In this document: piece by piece, positions 9,165-18,000 of the stretch | Position numbering within the stretch: the stretch's first letter is position 1 | Layout of the letters: each line of letters begins with the position of its first letter | NCBI GenBank assembly: GCA_001774395.1 | Contig: MEZX01000002.1 | Span: forward strand, 463,000 to 526,999 | From: Candidatus Berkelbacteria bacterium RIFCSPLOWO2_01_FULL_50_28 | Lineage (GTDB): Bacteria > Patescibacteria > UBA1384 > 2-12-FULL-50-11 | Length of the DNA stretch: 64,000 nt | Direction: 5' to 3' | Notes under the pieces: generated by a model | Seen by the model: the letters and a program-made list of their open reading frames with translations, nothing else | Database searches by the model: none | What the model was told of the DNA's origin: nothing | Made by a program: the position numbers and the translations under genes

Positions 9165-9565
9165 TTTCCACTTCCCTATCGCTAGGGGAAATTGTCGTTA
9201 ATAATATTTTTTTGTCGCTTCCCCCACCCGCTCGTTCCGGGGGAGAGTAGTGTGAATTGGTTAAATCGAGCTCTTCTCTTGGGCCTCCGGCTATAAAATG
9301 CTTATCAGGTTTGGTCTAACTCGCCCCTTTCACAACGTCGCACAAGTATCATTATACGACGTAAGATATAGTTCAGCTTCCTTGCCCTCCGGCCTTAACG
9401 TCGGTCTGTACCCCTAAACTCAAGCAGTCTTTTCGGCTCTACCCCCTGTCTTGTGCGTGTTTTCATGGTGATAGTTTAAGCTAAGAATATGTCTTTACTC
9501 AGTTAAAACAGAATCCACGGTTAAATCTGCGTTCTAAGGCCCGTAATATTTTTAGACGATTATTG
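9165..9565. other. Gene-free stretch between the ATPase operon and secF
   Basis: About 400 bases without a convincing gene. A small hairpin (TTCCCT / AGGGGAA) at 9172-9190 followed later by seven T at 9207-9213 may end the ATPase operon. CCCCC / GGGGG arms lie near 9221-9244, and ACGTCG / CGACGT near 9335-9362. AGACG / CGTCT at 9553-9572 could terminate a plus-strand transcript in the T run inside the secF end. I see no tRNA, tmRNA or RNase P signature. Confidence 0.4.
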
Positions 9566-10498
9566 TTACGTCTGGGCCTGTGTTTTTTTGATGCGGGTGG
9601 CAAAACGCTGCCATACAACAAGCAGTGGCGTGGCGGTAAATATCGATGAGTACGTTCCGATGACAACGCCAATTAGTAGCGTTAGCACGAACGGCCGGAT
9701 CGTTTCGCCGCCAAGAATCGTGAGAGACGTTAGGGTTATAATCACAGTTATACTGGTAGCAAATGAACGGTTCAGGGTTTGGCGCAACGAACTGTCGGCG
9801 ATCAGCTCAAAATCAGTTTCAGCAAGGGAAGAGTTTTTACTAGAATTTTCTCGTACTCGATCAAAGACAACAATAGTGTCGTGAACCGAGAACCCCATCA
9901 CCGTTAACAGGGCAGTTATGAAAGAGGCATCGATCTCGTAATGAAAGAAATGGGCGAATATGGCAAACACCCCAATTGTTATAACTAGATCGTGAAGCAA
10001 GGCGACTACCGCGGTCAGGCCGAAGCGCCACGGTGAGCTTGGGGCTTTCAGTCCGCGGAAGGAGTAGGCCAGGTAGAGGACGATCAGTAGGGCTGCCAAG
10101 ACCACAGCGATCACGGATTTTCTCGTTAGGTCCTTACTGACACTTGGTCCGACAGCTTCAAATTGTCGTTCGACAACCTTGCCAAACTTCTCTCCCAGTT
10201 GCTTAGTTATCTTCCGATGGTCGGCTTCACTTATCGGGAGCATCCGGATTAGATACGACTTCCCTTCTGATCTCGATAGGCTCAGCCCCTTAACTTCTTT
10301 AATCCCCACCAAGACGTCGCGGAGCTGGCTTTCAGATGGGTTCTTTGACATCGTTAGCTCCATTTGGGTTCCGCCGCGGAAGTCAATTCCGAGCGGTAAC
10401 TTCCAAGCAATCAAACCCACAATTCCGGGTATCATTATCAGCACAGAAATAGTGAACCACCAGAATTTCTTTCTACCAAGTAGGCGGTAACGGTTCAT
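9566..10498 (-). CDS. secF: Protein-export membrane protein SecF
   Basis: Partner of SecD in the Sec translocon, which uses the proton gradient to help pull exported proteins across the membrane. The 310 residues include a first helix near residues 13-32, a periplasmic domain with the family signature GIDFRGGTQMEL, and five C-terminal helices including VMGFSVHDTIVVFDRVREN. It overlaps secD by four bases, giving the usual secD-secF operon on the minus strand. Confidence 0.95.
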   Translation of the reverse strand: MNRYRLLGRKKFWWFTISVLIMIPGIVGLIAWKLPLGIDFRGGTQMELTMSKNPSESQLRDVLVGIKEVKGLSLSRSEGKSYLIRMLPISEADHRKITKQLGEKFGKVVERQFEAVGPSVSKDLTRKSVIAVVLAALLIVLYLAYSFRGLKAPSSPWRFGLTAVVALLHDLVITIGVFAIFAHFFHYEIDASFITALLTVMGFSVHDTIVVFDRVRENSSKNSSLAETDFELIADSSLRQTLNRSFATSITVIITLTSLTILGGETIRPFVLTLLIGVVIGTYSSIFTATPLLVVWQRFATRIKKTQAQT

Positions 10499-11754
10499 AC
10501 TTTTTCCAATCCCCTTCCCAAAACAGGGTTAATTGTTGCCAGGCGTAAAAATGCTCTCGAGACCGTGATTGAGCTAAAGAGTGAAATCGCTACCCCCAAT
10601 GCCAATGTTAGAGCAAATCCCCTAACCAAACCTGTTGTAGTGAAGTACAGAATCGCGCAGGTAATTAACGTTGCCATATTTGAATCTCGAACTGATGGCC
10701 AAGCTCGTCGAAAGGCTTCTTCTAGAGCAATCTTCAGTGTTTTTCCAGAGGCTATTTCTTCTCTTAAGCGCTCGAATATTAAAATATTAGCATCAACGGC
10801 CATTCCGATCGAAAGAATAAATCCAGCAATTCCTGCGAGTGTTAGAGTGACCGGAATGAATTTGAAGAAAGCGACCGTTATTAAAGCGTAGCCCAAGAGA
10901 GCCAGGACGGCGATTAAGCCAGCTAAACGGTAGTTGATGATCATGAATAATGCGACCAGTACCAATCCAACTGCTCCTGCAACCAAACTTTCCTTTACCG
11001 ATTCTGTCCCGAGCGTGGCGCCGATAGTGCGCTGCTCAATCAGTTCGATCGGGGCAGCCAACGCCCCGGCGTTTAGTAGGTTAACCAGCTCTTTGACCTG
11101 TTCTATTGTGAACTGCCCCGAGATTACCGCTTCACCGTTGGTGATGGGTTCATTGACGTTTGGTGAGGAGATAATTTCTTTATCTAAAAATATTGCTACC
11201 GGCTTGTTTACGTTCCGTTCGGTAATTTGTTTGAAGAGCTTTGTTCCGTCCGCATTAAATTTCAGACTCACTTGTGGGCTGTTGGTAGTTTGGTCGTAAC
11301 TAACGGTTGCCTTACTAAGCTGTTTTCCGGTGAGACCCGTTGGAATCCACTTCTCTGTTTTTGAACTACTGTCTGGCTCGCGAAACTCCAACTGGGCAGT
11401 TTTGCCGATCAGGTCAATCGCTTCGCGGACATCCTTAATCCCCGGGAGCTCAACTATCATGGTGTGGGTCGATCCTATCTTGCCAGGTTGAATTAACGGC
11501 TCTGTCACGCCAGTGGAATTGACTCGTTTTTCAATAACTCCCCGAGTCGATTCGATTGCTTCGGACTGATCTTCGGAGGCGGTTTTAGAGAGATCGATCT
11601 TGTAGCGTAACCATACCCCCCCCTGCAAATCCAAACCTTGTCGTAGCTTTACGTCACGTTTTCCGATAGTTGTTGTAGTTGGCCAAGAGACGTAACCGCC
11701 TAGGCCGATAACCACCAAGATCAAAAACAATCCAACCCAGAAATTACGTCTCAT
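10495..11754 (-). CDS. secD: Protein-export membrane protein SecD
   Basis: A 419-residue SecD with the RQGLDLQGGVWLRY signature after the first helix, a shortened periplasmic head, and a helix bundle with SIGMAVDANILIFERLREE. It is shorter than the E. coli protein of about 615 residues because the periplasmic domain is reduced, as is common in Patescibacteria and many Gram-positives. I chose the ATG at 11754 (MRRNFWVG); a GTG three codons earlier at 11763 is possible. Confidence 0.94.
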   Translation of the reverse strand: MRRNFWVGLFLILVVIGLGGYVSWPTTTTIGKRDVKLRQGLDLQGGVWLRYKIDLSKTASEDQSEAIESTRGVIEKRVNSTGVTEPLIQPGKIGSTHTMIVELPGIKDVREAIDLIGKTAQLEFREPDSSSKTEKWIPTGLTGKQLSKATVSYDQTTNSPQVSLKFNADGTKLFKQITERNVNKPVAIFLDKEIISSPNVNEPITNGEAVISGQFTIEQVKELVNLLNAGALAAPIELIEQRTIGATLGTESVKESLVAGAVGLVLVALFMIINYRLAGLIAVLALLGYALITVAFFKFIPVTLTLAGIAGFILSIGMAVDANILIFERLREEIASGKTLKIALEEAFRRAWPSVRDSNMATLITCAILYFTTTGLVRGFALTLALGVAISLFSSITVSRAFLRLATINPVLGRGLEKV

Positions 11755-11843
11755 TTTGAACACGTGAGTGTGAAAAAGAATAGTTCGTTATTCATAATGT
11801 CGCACAATAATTATTGATCATGGATGGGCTTCTCTATGTATTT

Positions 11844-12530
11844 CTACCCAGTTTTGTTGGTTTTGTCCAGGTCGATGCCGAGTTTCGTAAGTGTCGAATT
11901 GAAGTCAAGGGGTACCTTTGCAACTAGCGGTGGCTCGTGCGGAAGCACAAGACTGAAAGCGTGAAGCATCTGGCGGTTAATACCCAACTCCTTTGAGAGA
12001 TTATCGGAGCGCTTATTTCCATATATTTTATCGCCCAAAATTGGATGATTGGCTGATTGCAGATGGACGCGAATTTGATGCGTCCGGCCGGTCACCGGAT
12101 GGCATTCCACGAGCGAAACCTTTTCGCCCTGCCACTCCCCTACCGCGAGGCGTGTGTACATAGTAATTGCGGCGCGTGAACGATCTGACGGCAGGAGCAC
12201 AACTTTTTGCCGGTCGTTTTTGTTGTCGCGCTCGATTGAAAGTTCGATCTCTCCCGTTGGTGGCGTCTCGCCGAGTACCAGTGCGAGGTAAGTTTTTTTA
12301 ACCGCTCTCCCCTGCCATAGGTCTCTTAGCTCGGACTGGGCCTGTTCCGTTTTAGCAACGATCAGCGCTCCAGTGGTTTCCACGTCAAGTCGGTGTACAA
12401 CAAAGACCGTTGTTGGCTTGAATGCCTCAACAACTGAAGGGTAGCGATCGGAAATTTCAACGCTGTAAAGCGCAGGCTTATTTATGGCGATATAACGGTC
12501 GGTTTCGTGAATTATTTCGAATTTTTTCAT
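11844..12530 (-). CDS. RluA-family 23S rRNA/tRNA pseudouridine synthase
   Basis: Isomerises selected uridines in structured RNA. The 228 residues contain the catalytic motif VHRLDVETTGALIVAK with the key Asp near residue 69, plus GRTHQIRVHL and GDKIYG, all diagnostic of RluA/RluC/RluD. There is no N-terminal S4 domain, so it is nearer RluA than RluD. The start at 12530 (MKKFEIIHETDRY) gives the normal N-terminus; a frame reaching 12611 only adds translated intergenic hairpins. The exact target base cannot be deduced. Confidence 0.92.
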   Translation of the reverse strand: MKKFEIIHETDRYIAINKPALYSVEISDRYPSVVEAFKPTTVFVVHRLDVETTGALIVAKTEQAQSELRDLWQGRAVKKTYLALVLGETPPTGEIELSIERDNKNDRQKVVLLPSDRSRAAITMYTRLAVGEWQGEKVSLVECHPVTGRTHQIRVHLQSANHPILGDKIYGNKRSDNLSKELGINRQMLHAFSLVLPHEPPLVAKVPLDFNSTLTKLGIDLDKTNKTG

Positions 12531-12727
12531 TGAAAGTTTTGGCGCCCACCCCTTCCGAATGGTTGGGGTGAGCGCGCTAGGCACTCGGTCACAGACGACC
12601 GTAGAGACCAAGTCGCTGACTACCGTAAAGCCTGTGGCGGCTTAATCGAGCCAGAGCCTCAGCGGAAAAGGCTTCAGCCTTCCTGGGGCGCGTCTCCCAT
12701 AAAACTATTATATACCTATATTTCATC
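12531..12727. other. Intergenic leader of the RluA gene
   Basis: About 200 bases before the RluA gene. It holds hairpins CACCCC / GGGGTG near 12545-12572, CGGTC / GACCG near 12586-12601 and AAGGCT / AGCCTT near 12667-12682. No gene or known regulatory RNA was recognised. Confidence 0.35.
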
Positions 12728-13278
12728 ATAAAAAAAACCGGCCCCGGCCACACCTTGGACTGCTCCTTGATGCGACCGAGACCGACGGGTAGTGGTACAC
12801 GTTTTGTTGGGGTTCAACCATTTCCGGACACTTGAGGTTTTGGTCTCTTGTGCCAGGTCTTCCGTGTGACCGTCCCAGTGCCGAGGTACGCTCTGCTTCA
12901 TGTCCTCGACTGCATCGTCGTACCCTGGGTGGGTAGACGTGCTGCGCTAAGGTTTCATCCTTTCGCCTACAGCCAGTTGGCATTGGCTACTTCCGATGAA
13001 GCTCTCTCGACAAATCGAGGGGCGATGGATTTCTTGTATCTGAGCTTGCCGGGCCCAGAGCTTTAGCGAGGTGGATACGACGCTAACTCCCCGTGCCACC
13101 ACAGGAGAGCTGTTGGTTCCATAACACGAAGGCACCGTGCCTAAGAGCTGTGAAACCGTCGCTTGCAGATGTCTTAGGTTCGCGTCAGATGGATCGGAGA
13201 ACCCACCACACTCTTCCTCGCGGAAACGTGCTTTTGACGACTGAGAATAATTCTAATGCAGCAACGAATCGTTGTCAA
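12728..13278 (-). ncRNA. Candidate ~515-nt structured non-coding RNA in a gene-free stretch
   Basis: The stretch 12531-13323 has no convincing protein gene. On the minus strand, TTGACA at 13273-13278 and TAGAAT at 13250-13255 lie exactly 17 bases apart, a near-consensus promoter. About 515 bases on, the sequence ends in a GC-rich segment and eight T (12729-12736). In between are several inverted repeats: CCTAAGA / TCTTAGG (13140-13177), GGTGG / CCACC (13070-13100) and AGCCA / TGGCT (12970-12988). Short minus-strand frames exist but lack ribosome sites and usual composition. I looked for tmRNA, RNase P and SRP signatures and found none that held. Confidence 0.45.
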
Positions 13279-13323
13279 GAGCCCTTGGCGAGACTTTCAT
13301 TGTGGGCTACGCTGGCAAGCGTT

Positions 13324-16251
13324 ATGTCAGGCAACGATTTTTTTCGTGAATTTACCAAACTGAATCCGGCTCAACAGAAAGCAGTGAAGTCTATTGAGGG
13401 CCCGATAATGGTTCTGGCCGGTCCGGGCACCGGTAAAACCCAGGTGGTGGCGATGCGGATTGCTAACATCTTGAACAAGACGCAGATCAGCGCCCGTAAC
13501 ATTTTGGCCCTCACTTTCACCGAAGCAGGGGTAACGGCTCTAAAACAACGCCTGGAAGCAATTATCGGACCAGATGCCTACCAGGTAACAATCAGCACTT
13601 TTCACGGATTTGCGAACGAAATAATAAACACCTTTCTCTACGTCTTTCCGCAGGTTTCTAGCGGCGAGAACCTAAGCGAGCTCGAGCAGTACCAAATTTT
13701 CGATCGGCTCATTGCTAAGAACGCCAAGCTGAAGGAGCTGCGCCCGCCGCGCGCCAGCGAGCGTCACGTTGCCGCAATCATCTCGACAATCAAACAACTC
13801 AAACAGGAAAATATCACCCCTACACAGCTCAAACTGCTCTGTCGGCAAGATTATCAGCAGTCACTTAAGGCCAAGTTATCGGCCGAAAAAACTGAAGCTC
13901 TCGCTATGATGCTCCGGCGTAATTTGGAGCTGGCAGAAATCTACCGCGACTACATTGCTTATTTGGGTCGTCACGGTCTGTACGACTACGAGGATATGAT
14001 TTTGCTAGCCATTGAAGCGATGAGAACGCATAGCGAAGTAAAGAGCTACTTACAGGAGCGCTATCAGTACGTTTTGGTCGATGAGTACCAAGATACAAAC
14101 AGCGCCCAGAATACATTAGTGGAGCTGTTGTGTGACTTCTTCGAATCGCCTAATTTCTTTGCTGTTGGTGATGACAAACAAGCGATTTATCGTTTTCAGG
14201 GAGCGTCAGTGGCAAATATGCTCCACTTTGCCAATAAGTATACAGACATCAAGACCGTTGTTTTGAAAGAAAATTATCGCAGCAGTGCGGCTGTACTGGA
14301 AAGCGCGACTAAATTAATTGAGCATAATCAGGCGCAGATAGCAAAATATCTCGATCTGAATCTCGAAGTTACGGCCGTTTCAAAAAAAACAAACATCCCC
14401 CAATTACTGGCGTTTCCTACCCATCAAACGCAGTACGAATGGATTATTCGCTCCATCCAACAACAGCTAACTAAGCGAGTCGTCACTGGGCTGAACGAGG
14501 TGGCGGTGCTTTTTAGAACGAACGGCGAAGTGGCCGAGTTTCGCTCTCTTGCCGTGCGACAAGGGCTGACCGTTGCTGGAGCAACCAACCTAAATCTCTT
14601 GCACGAACCTAAAGTAAAAGCTCTGCTCACCGTTCTTGGCGCCCTAAGTAAACCGGATGATCCGTCGACTCTCATCTTGGCGTTACGCTTTCTTAACGAA
14701 AAACTAACTTTGGTTGAAATCTCCCAAGCCGCTCGTGCCTATCGCGGCAGGTTAAGTCTGGCCGCATTAATGGAGCAGTCGGAGTTCCGCCAGGTAAAAG
14801 TGGCTGCGGACAAACTCTTTGCGCTTGAACAGCTGTCACTAAAAGTAAGTCTAGTCAGTCTGGTACTAGAGACGGTACTTGTCTTAGGGCTAGTCGACAG
14901 CCAAGAGCCTATCGGGAGCCTCGAGACTGTCGGCTCGTTTGTTGAACAAGTGAAAAAACTCGTGAATCGCCAGCCGACCCTTGGCTTGGATCGGTTGGTC
15001 GAGCATTTCGAACTTCTACGGCGTTATAAGCTAACGATTCCCATAACTCAGGCGATGCCGGAACGAACTAGCCTTTTTGTTGGAACTGTCCACAGCGCCA
15101 AAGGCTTGGAATTCAAAACCGTTTTTATGCCAAACGTCAGCGAGGATTCATGGCGTCTGCGTGCCAACCGCTCGATCGTTAAACTTCCTTCGGCAATTTC
15201 GGGACTCAAAGATTGGCAGGACGATCCCATCGACGACGAACGACGACTATTCTTCGTCGCTATGACTCGCACTTCCGGGGCGCTCTTTCTTACCTACTCC
15301 CAAACACGCGTTAATGGTAACCCTAATCTTCCTTGCCAGTTCGTCAGTGAGATAAATCTGGAGCCGAAAATAATCAAACCAAGTGAATCAGAAGTGCGTC
15401 AGGCGCTGACGCAGCCGTTCAATCGCGTCACAAGTTCCGTTCTGAAGCAACAAGAGCTGGAGTACGTTCGGGAACATATTCTTGCCACGCCGTTCTCGTT
15501 TACGCACTTCCAAAGTTATCTGGCCTGCCCGCGGCGTTATCTCTTACGCCATGTTCTGGGGTTACCCGAGGCGCCGAATTATAATCTAATCTTCGGATCG
15601 GCTGTTCACAGGGCTCTGGAACTGATTGGGAAGCGCCAGATAGCGCAAAAGTCACTACCAAACAAAGACGTTCTAATTGGCTTTTTCCGAGAATCGGTGC
15701 GAGGTGATCTGCCAGAGGCTGAACTGACTTTAATGAAGGATCGAGGGGCGGCACTATTAGGCAATTATTTCGACAGTCGCCTCAGCGAATTTATGGCGCC
15801 AATAGCTGTAGAGTACAACTTTCAATCACACCACGTGCTGCTTGACGACATTTGGCTGACCGGTAAATTCGACCGCATTGAACCGATCGACCCAGTCGCA
15901 AAAACAGTCCGAGTGATCGATTTCAAAACTGGTTCTCGTCCAAAAACACGCGGGCAGATCGAGGGTACGACCAAAGATTCCGAGGGCGAAATTAAGCAGC
16001 AGCTCACTTTCTACGCTCTATTATCTCGGCTTGATCGTCAGTTTCCTTATCATGTGAGCGAGCTGACAGTTCGGTTCATCGATGACGCGGGTAAATTCTC
16101 CGAAGAATCGTTTAGCGTCGGGACGGAGGAAATATTGAAGTTGACGGCCCAGATTAAGGAAACGCACACAGAAATACTCACGCTAACGGATTTTCAGCAC
16201 AACGAGATTAATGGTTTTGAGCGCGGCTGTGAGCTCTGCGCGTTGTTTTAA
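13324..16251 (+). CDS. UvrD/PcrA-like superfamily 1 helicase fused to a PD-(D/E)XK nuclease
   Basis: A 975-residue DNA repair helicase-nuclease. Helicase motifs: Walker A LAGPGTGKTQVVAMR near residue 33, LTFTEAGVTAL, Walker B LVDEYQDTN near 250, GDDKQAIYRFQGA, and FVGTVHSAKGLEFKTVF near 580. The C-terminal quarter is an AddB/RecB-type nuclease: GSAVHRALE, GKFDRIE and VIDFKTGSRPK supply the His, Asp and Asp-x-Lys residues. A Cys in YLACPRRY and two in the final GCELCALF could bind a 4Fe-4S cluster, as in AddB. The start at 13324 (MSGNDFFREF) fits the family; the frame upstream is non-coding. It overlaps the opposing trxA end by four bases. Confidence 0.93.
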   Translation: MSGNDFFREFTKLNPAQQKAVKSIEGPIMVLAGPGTGKTQVVAMRIANILNKTQISARNILALTFTEAGVTALKQRLEAIIGPDAYQVTISTFHGFANEIINTFLYVFPQVSSGENLSELEQYQIFDRLIAKNAKLKELRPPRASERHVAAIISTIKQLKQENITPTQLKLLCRQDYQQSLKAKLSAEKTEALAMMLRRNLELAEIYRDYIAYLGRHGLYDYEDMILLAIEAMRTHSEVKSYLQERYQYVLVDEYQDTNSAQNTLVELLCDFFESPNFFAVGDDKQAIYRFQGASVANMLHFANKYTDIKTVVLKENYRSSAAVLESATKLIEHNQAQIAKYLDLNLEVTAVSKKTNIPQLLAFPTHQTQYEWIIRSIQQQLTKRVVTGLNEVAVLFRTNGEVAEFRSLAVRQGLTVAGATNLNLLHEPKVKALLTVLGALSKPDDPSTLILALRFLNEKLTLVEISQAARAYRGRLSLAALMEQSEFRQVKVAADKLFALEQLSLKVSLVSLVLETVLVLGLVDSQEPIGSLETVGSFVEQVKKLVNRQPTLGLDRLVEHFELLRRYKLTIPITQAMPERTSLFVGTVHSAKGLEFKTVFMPNVSEDSWRLRANRSIVKLPSAISGLKDWQDDPIDDERRLFFVAMTRTSGALFLTYSQTRVNGNPNLPCQFVSEINLEPKIIKPSESEVRQALTQPFNRVTSSVLKQQELEYVREHILATPFSFTHFQSYLACPRRYLLRHVLGLPEAPNYNLIFGSAVHRALELIGKRQIAQKSLPNKDVLIGFFRESVRGDLPEAELTLMKDRGAALLGNYFDSRLSEFMAPIAVEYNFQSHHVLLDDIWLTGKFDRIEPIDPVAKTVRVIDFKTGSRPKTRGQIEGTTKDSEGEIKQQLTFYALLSRLDRQFPYHVSELTVRFIDDAGKFSEESFSVGTEEILKLTAQIKETHTEILTLTDFQHNEINGFERGCELCALF

Positions 16252-16529
16252 TCTAGGGCTTTGTTGAGCGCCTCGACCAGAGTTCTTTTGCTTTGGGTGC
16301 CGACATATTGGACAACAACGTTGCCGTCTTTTTCCACGATGTAAGTTGGCATTGCGCCAACCTGGTACTGCTCAACCATCTTTTGGCTGGTCGGCTCGTC
16401 CACATTTACCTTGACGACCCGGACTTTACCAGCAAACTCGTGTTCTAATTCTTCAATAACCGGATGCATTATTTTACACGGTCCACACCAGGCGGCCCAG
16501 AAATCTAGCAGTGTGACATTTTCTTTCAT
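16248..16529 (-). CDS. trxA: Thioredoxin
   Basis: A 93-residue cytoplasmic thioredoxin with the active site WAAWCGPCKIM near residue 14 and the cis-proline loop GAMPTY near 59. It reduces protein disulphides and could regenerate the nearby ribonucleotide reductase. It overlaps the preceding DUF6580 gene by four bases (ATGA), so the two are one operon. Confidence 0.95.
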   Translation of the reverse strand: MKENVTLLDFWAAWCGPCKIMHPVIEELEHEFAGKVRVVKVNVDEPTSQKMVEQYQVGAMPTYIVEKDGNVVVQYVGTQSKRTLVEALNKALD

Positions 16530-17074
16530 ATTCCCCCTTTAATTAGATATCGATAAACTTTCTCATCAAGTACGGGTAACTTAGTCGTCTCAAAATATGC
16601 GAATAATTTAAAGTAGCCAACGCTGAAAACCAGATCAGCTAGCAGCATGTTCTGCCAGAATGGAATTGCGGCGACGTAAGACTCGATTAGGCCCGCAAAA
16701 GTGGGCGGATAGAGAGTGCCTTGCGCCCAGACGCCGAAATTTGTGACAAGAAAAAAAATTGTGGAGCTCGCTAAGCCCAATACAATAATTCTGGGGGTGG
16801 ATGGCTTCTTCGCCCAACGCTCCCCGAGAAATGTGATAATGAGGAGGCTCCCGTAAACGTAAGCCATCGTACCGTGGAAACCTAAAAATAGATCGGTCAC
16901 AAACAACAGAGTTAACGGCAGAAGATAATTCCACGGTCGGCCAAACTTGGCGCCGCCGAAAAGCGCAGTTGCTCCAATTGGGGTGAAGTTCGGCGGGTGA
17001 GGTATCAGCCGCACCGCAACAGCGGCGATGCTCATCGCTAAGCCCGTGAGTCGCATTTTTTGCGTTGATTTCAT
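16526..17074 (-). CDS. DUF6580-family membrane protein (ECF S-component-like)
   Basis: A 182-residue integral membrane protein with about five helices. The N-terminal pattern RLIPHPPNFTPIGATALFGGA is characteristic of DUF6580, whose members look like substrate-binding S components of ECF vitamin transporters, but the substrate is unknown. It is the first gene after a structured leader that ends in a strong terminator, which suggests control by premature termination. The enzyme next to it, upstream on the same strand, handles cobalamin, so corrinoid uptake is a reasonable guess and no more. Confidence 0.8.
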   Translation of the reverse strand: MKSTQKMRLTGLAMSIAAVAVRLIPHPPNFTPIGATALFGGAKFGRPWNYLLPLTLLFVTDLFLGFHGTMAYVYGSLLIITFLGERWAKKPSTPRIIVLGLASSTIFFLVTNFGVWAQGTLYPPTFAGLIESYVAAIPFWQNMLLADLVFSVGYFKLFAYFETTKLPVLDEKVYRYLIKGGI

Positions 17075-17104
17075 GTTTTACCACCTTAGCTTACGTGGGG
17101 TTAT

Positions 17105-17141
17105 AAAAAAAGAGGGGCCCCGTCATTGGCACGGGGACCCC
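17105..17141 (-). terminator. Strong leader terminator before DUF6580-trxA
   Basis: On the minus strand the arms GGGGTCCCCGT and ACGGGGCCCC (one bulged base) are followed by seven T at 17111-17105. It lies only 30 bases before the DUF6580 start, the position expected for an attenuator; it could also end the upstream adenosyltransferase transcript. Confidence 0.8.
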
Positions 17142-17300
17142 AATTACCCGCCGAGGGCTTTGGGCGGGGGCTCTAGAGGCGCGGTTGGAAAGTCATTACC
17201 AGATTAGTACCGGAAACGCGGGAGGGGGCGACCGTTTCCGATACTAAACCCAGTAACGACTGTGGAGGGGTTGTCTAAAGTTCGTGTTCTTTCAGCAATA
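17142..17300 (-). promoter_or_regulatory. Structured leader, candidate orphan riboswitch or attenuator
   Basis: Upstream of the leader terminator is a near-perfect long hairpin: arms 17192-17218 and 17233-17260 pair over about 27 positions, with several G-U pairs and one bulge, around a C-rich loop. A second stem, CCCGCC / GGGCGG at 17147-17168, follows. I found no match to the cobalamin (B12 box), TPP, preQ1 or fluoride consensus. The combination of long stem, second stem and terminator before a transporter-like gene argues for ligand- or protein-controlled termination. Confidence 0.45.
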
Positions 17301-17334
17301 TGTTAGCAATATTTGGTTCAGCGGTCAAGGGAAA

Positions 17335-17880
17335 TTACGACGACTTTTTACCGTATTGCCAAATTTCTTCTGAATTGCCGGTAGAATAGTTGGCAAACCG
17401 CGCTGCTTGGAACAAAAAATCGGATAATCTGTTTATGTAACGCAGGATTTTTCCATTTGTACTGTCAAGGTGATTCAAGTTGCGCTCCGCTGTTCGAACG
17501 AAAGTTCTAGCCAAGTGTATCGAGGCGCCTGCTGCTGACCCCCCGGGAAGAATAAAATTAGCTAACGGCGGTAGCGCTTTGTCCCAGCGGTCTATTGTGC
17601 TTTCCATCTCACTGGTGCGTCTGTCAAGCCAGGAATCTTCCAACTTTTCGCCATCGGCAGCTGCCAATTGGGCGCCGATTGATAGCAAATCTCGTTGCAC
17701 TTGGCGTAGCGCGTTGGGTAGCTCGGATTTGCCTGAAATAGCTGTGATCGCAACGCCGATTGAGGCGTTAGAGCTGTCAAGCGAGCCTAGAGTCTCAATT
17801 AACGGATCGTCTTTTCTGACCCTTCGCTTTCCGGGCAGTCCGGTTGTCCCGTCATCGCCTTTTTTTGTATAAATTGGCAT
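17335..17880 (-). CDS. PduO-type cob(I)alamin adenosyltransferase
   Basis: Transfers the adenosyl group of ATP to cob(I)alamin, making the coenzyme used by the adjacent NrdJ. The 181 residues carry MPIYTKKGDDGTTGL at the N-terminus (ATP-binding), FILPGGSAAGASIHLART near 110, TAERN, and the C-terminal INRLSDFLFQAARF. The start at 17880 fits the family; five codons upstream are translated AT-rich repeat. No SD is visible. It lies 120 bases downstream of nrdJ's far side on the same strand, separated by the repeat. Confidence 0.92.
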   Translation of the reverse strand: MPIYTKKGDDGTTGLPGKRRVRKDDPLIETLGSLDSSNASIGVAITAISGKSELPNALRQVQRDLLSIGAQLAAADGEKLEDSWLDRRTSEMESTIDRWDKALPPLANFILPGGSAAGASIHLARTFVRTAERNLNHLDSTNGKILRYINRLSDFLFQAARFANYSTGNSEEIWQYGKKSS

Positions 17881-17884
17881 TAAA

Positions 17885-18000
17885 ATAATTTTCAATTTCT
17901 AATTTCCAATTTTCATTGAATTTTCAATGTCTTAATGTCAATGTTTGAAAATTGTCTCATTGAGAGTTAATTGCAAATTGAAAATTGAAGCTTGCAAATT
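17885..18000. repeat. AT-rich interspersed repeat (copy 1, before the adenosyltransferase)
   Basis: Built of units such as aatttccaatt and ttgaaaatt in both orientations, so the ends are partly inverted copies of each other. It abuts the start of the adenosyltransferase. The same kind of sequence recurs before ftsA, dinB, nusA and a glycosyltransferase. Confidence 0.6.

Noticed and set aside
12726..12983. Minus-strand frame of 85 codons in the gene-free stretch
   Set aside because: It is Arg/Ser/Pro-rich, lacks an SD, runs into the U-tract and has no recognisable motif.
13080..13110. T-box-like string GGTGGCACGGGG on the minus strand
   Set aside because: The T-box core needs GGTGGNACCGCG with a specifier domain and an aminoacyl-tRNA synthetase downstream. 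Neither is present.
12728..13278. tmRNA, RNase P RNA or SRP RNA in the gene-free stretch
   Set aside because: No tRNA-like ends with a TTCRA loop or Ala-rich tag, no GAGGAAAGUCC core, and no GGAAGGAAGCAGC loop were found. A weak resemblance to an RNase P segment (CACAAGAGACCAAAACC) was not supported by the rest.
17190..17260. TPP riboswitch, from CTAATCTGGTAATGAC in the DUF6580 leader
   Set aside because: The CTGAGA element and the correct helix order are missing; the string is one arm of a long hairpin.
17885..18000. CRISPR array from repeated AT-rich units
   Set aside because: Units are short, degenerate, in both orientations and without regular unique spacers; no cas genes are present.
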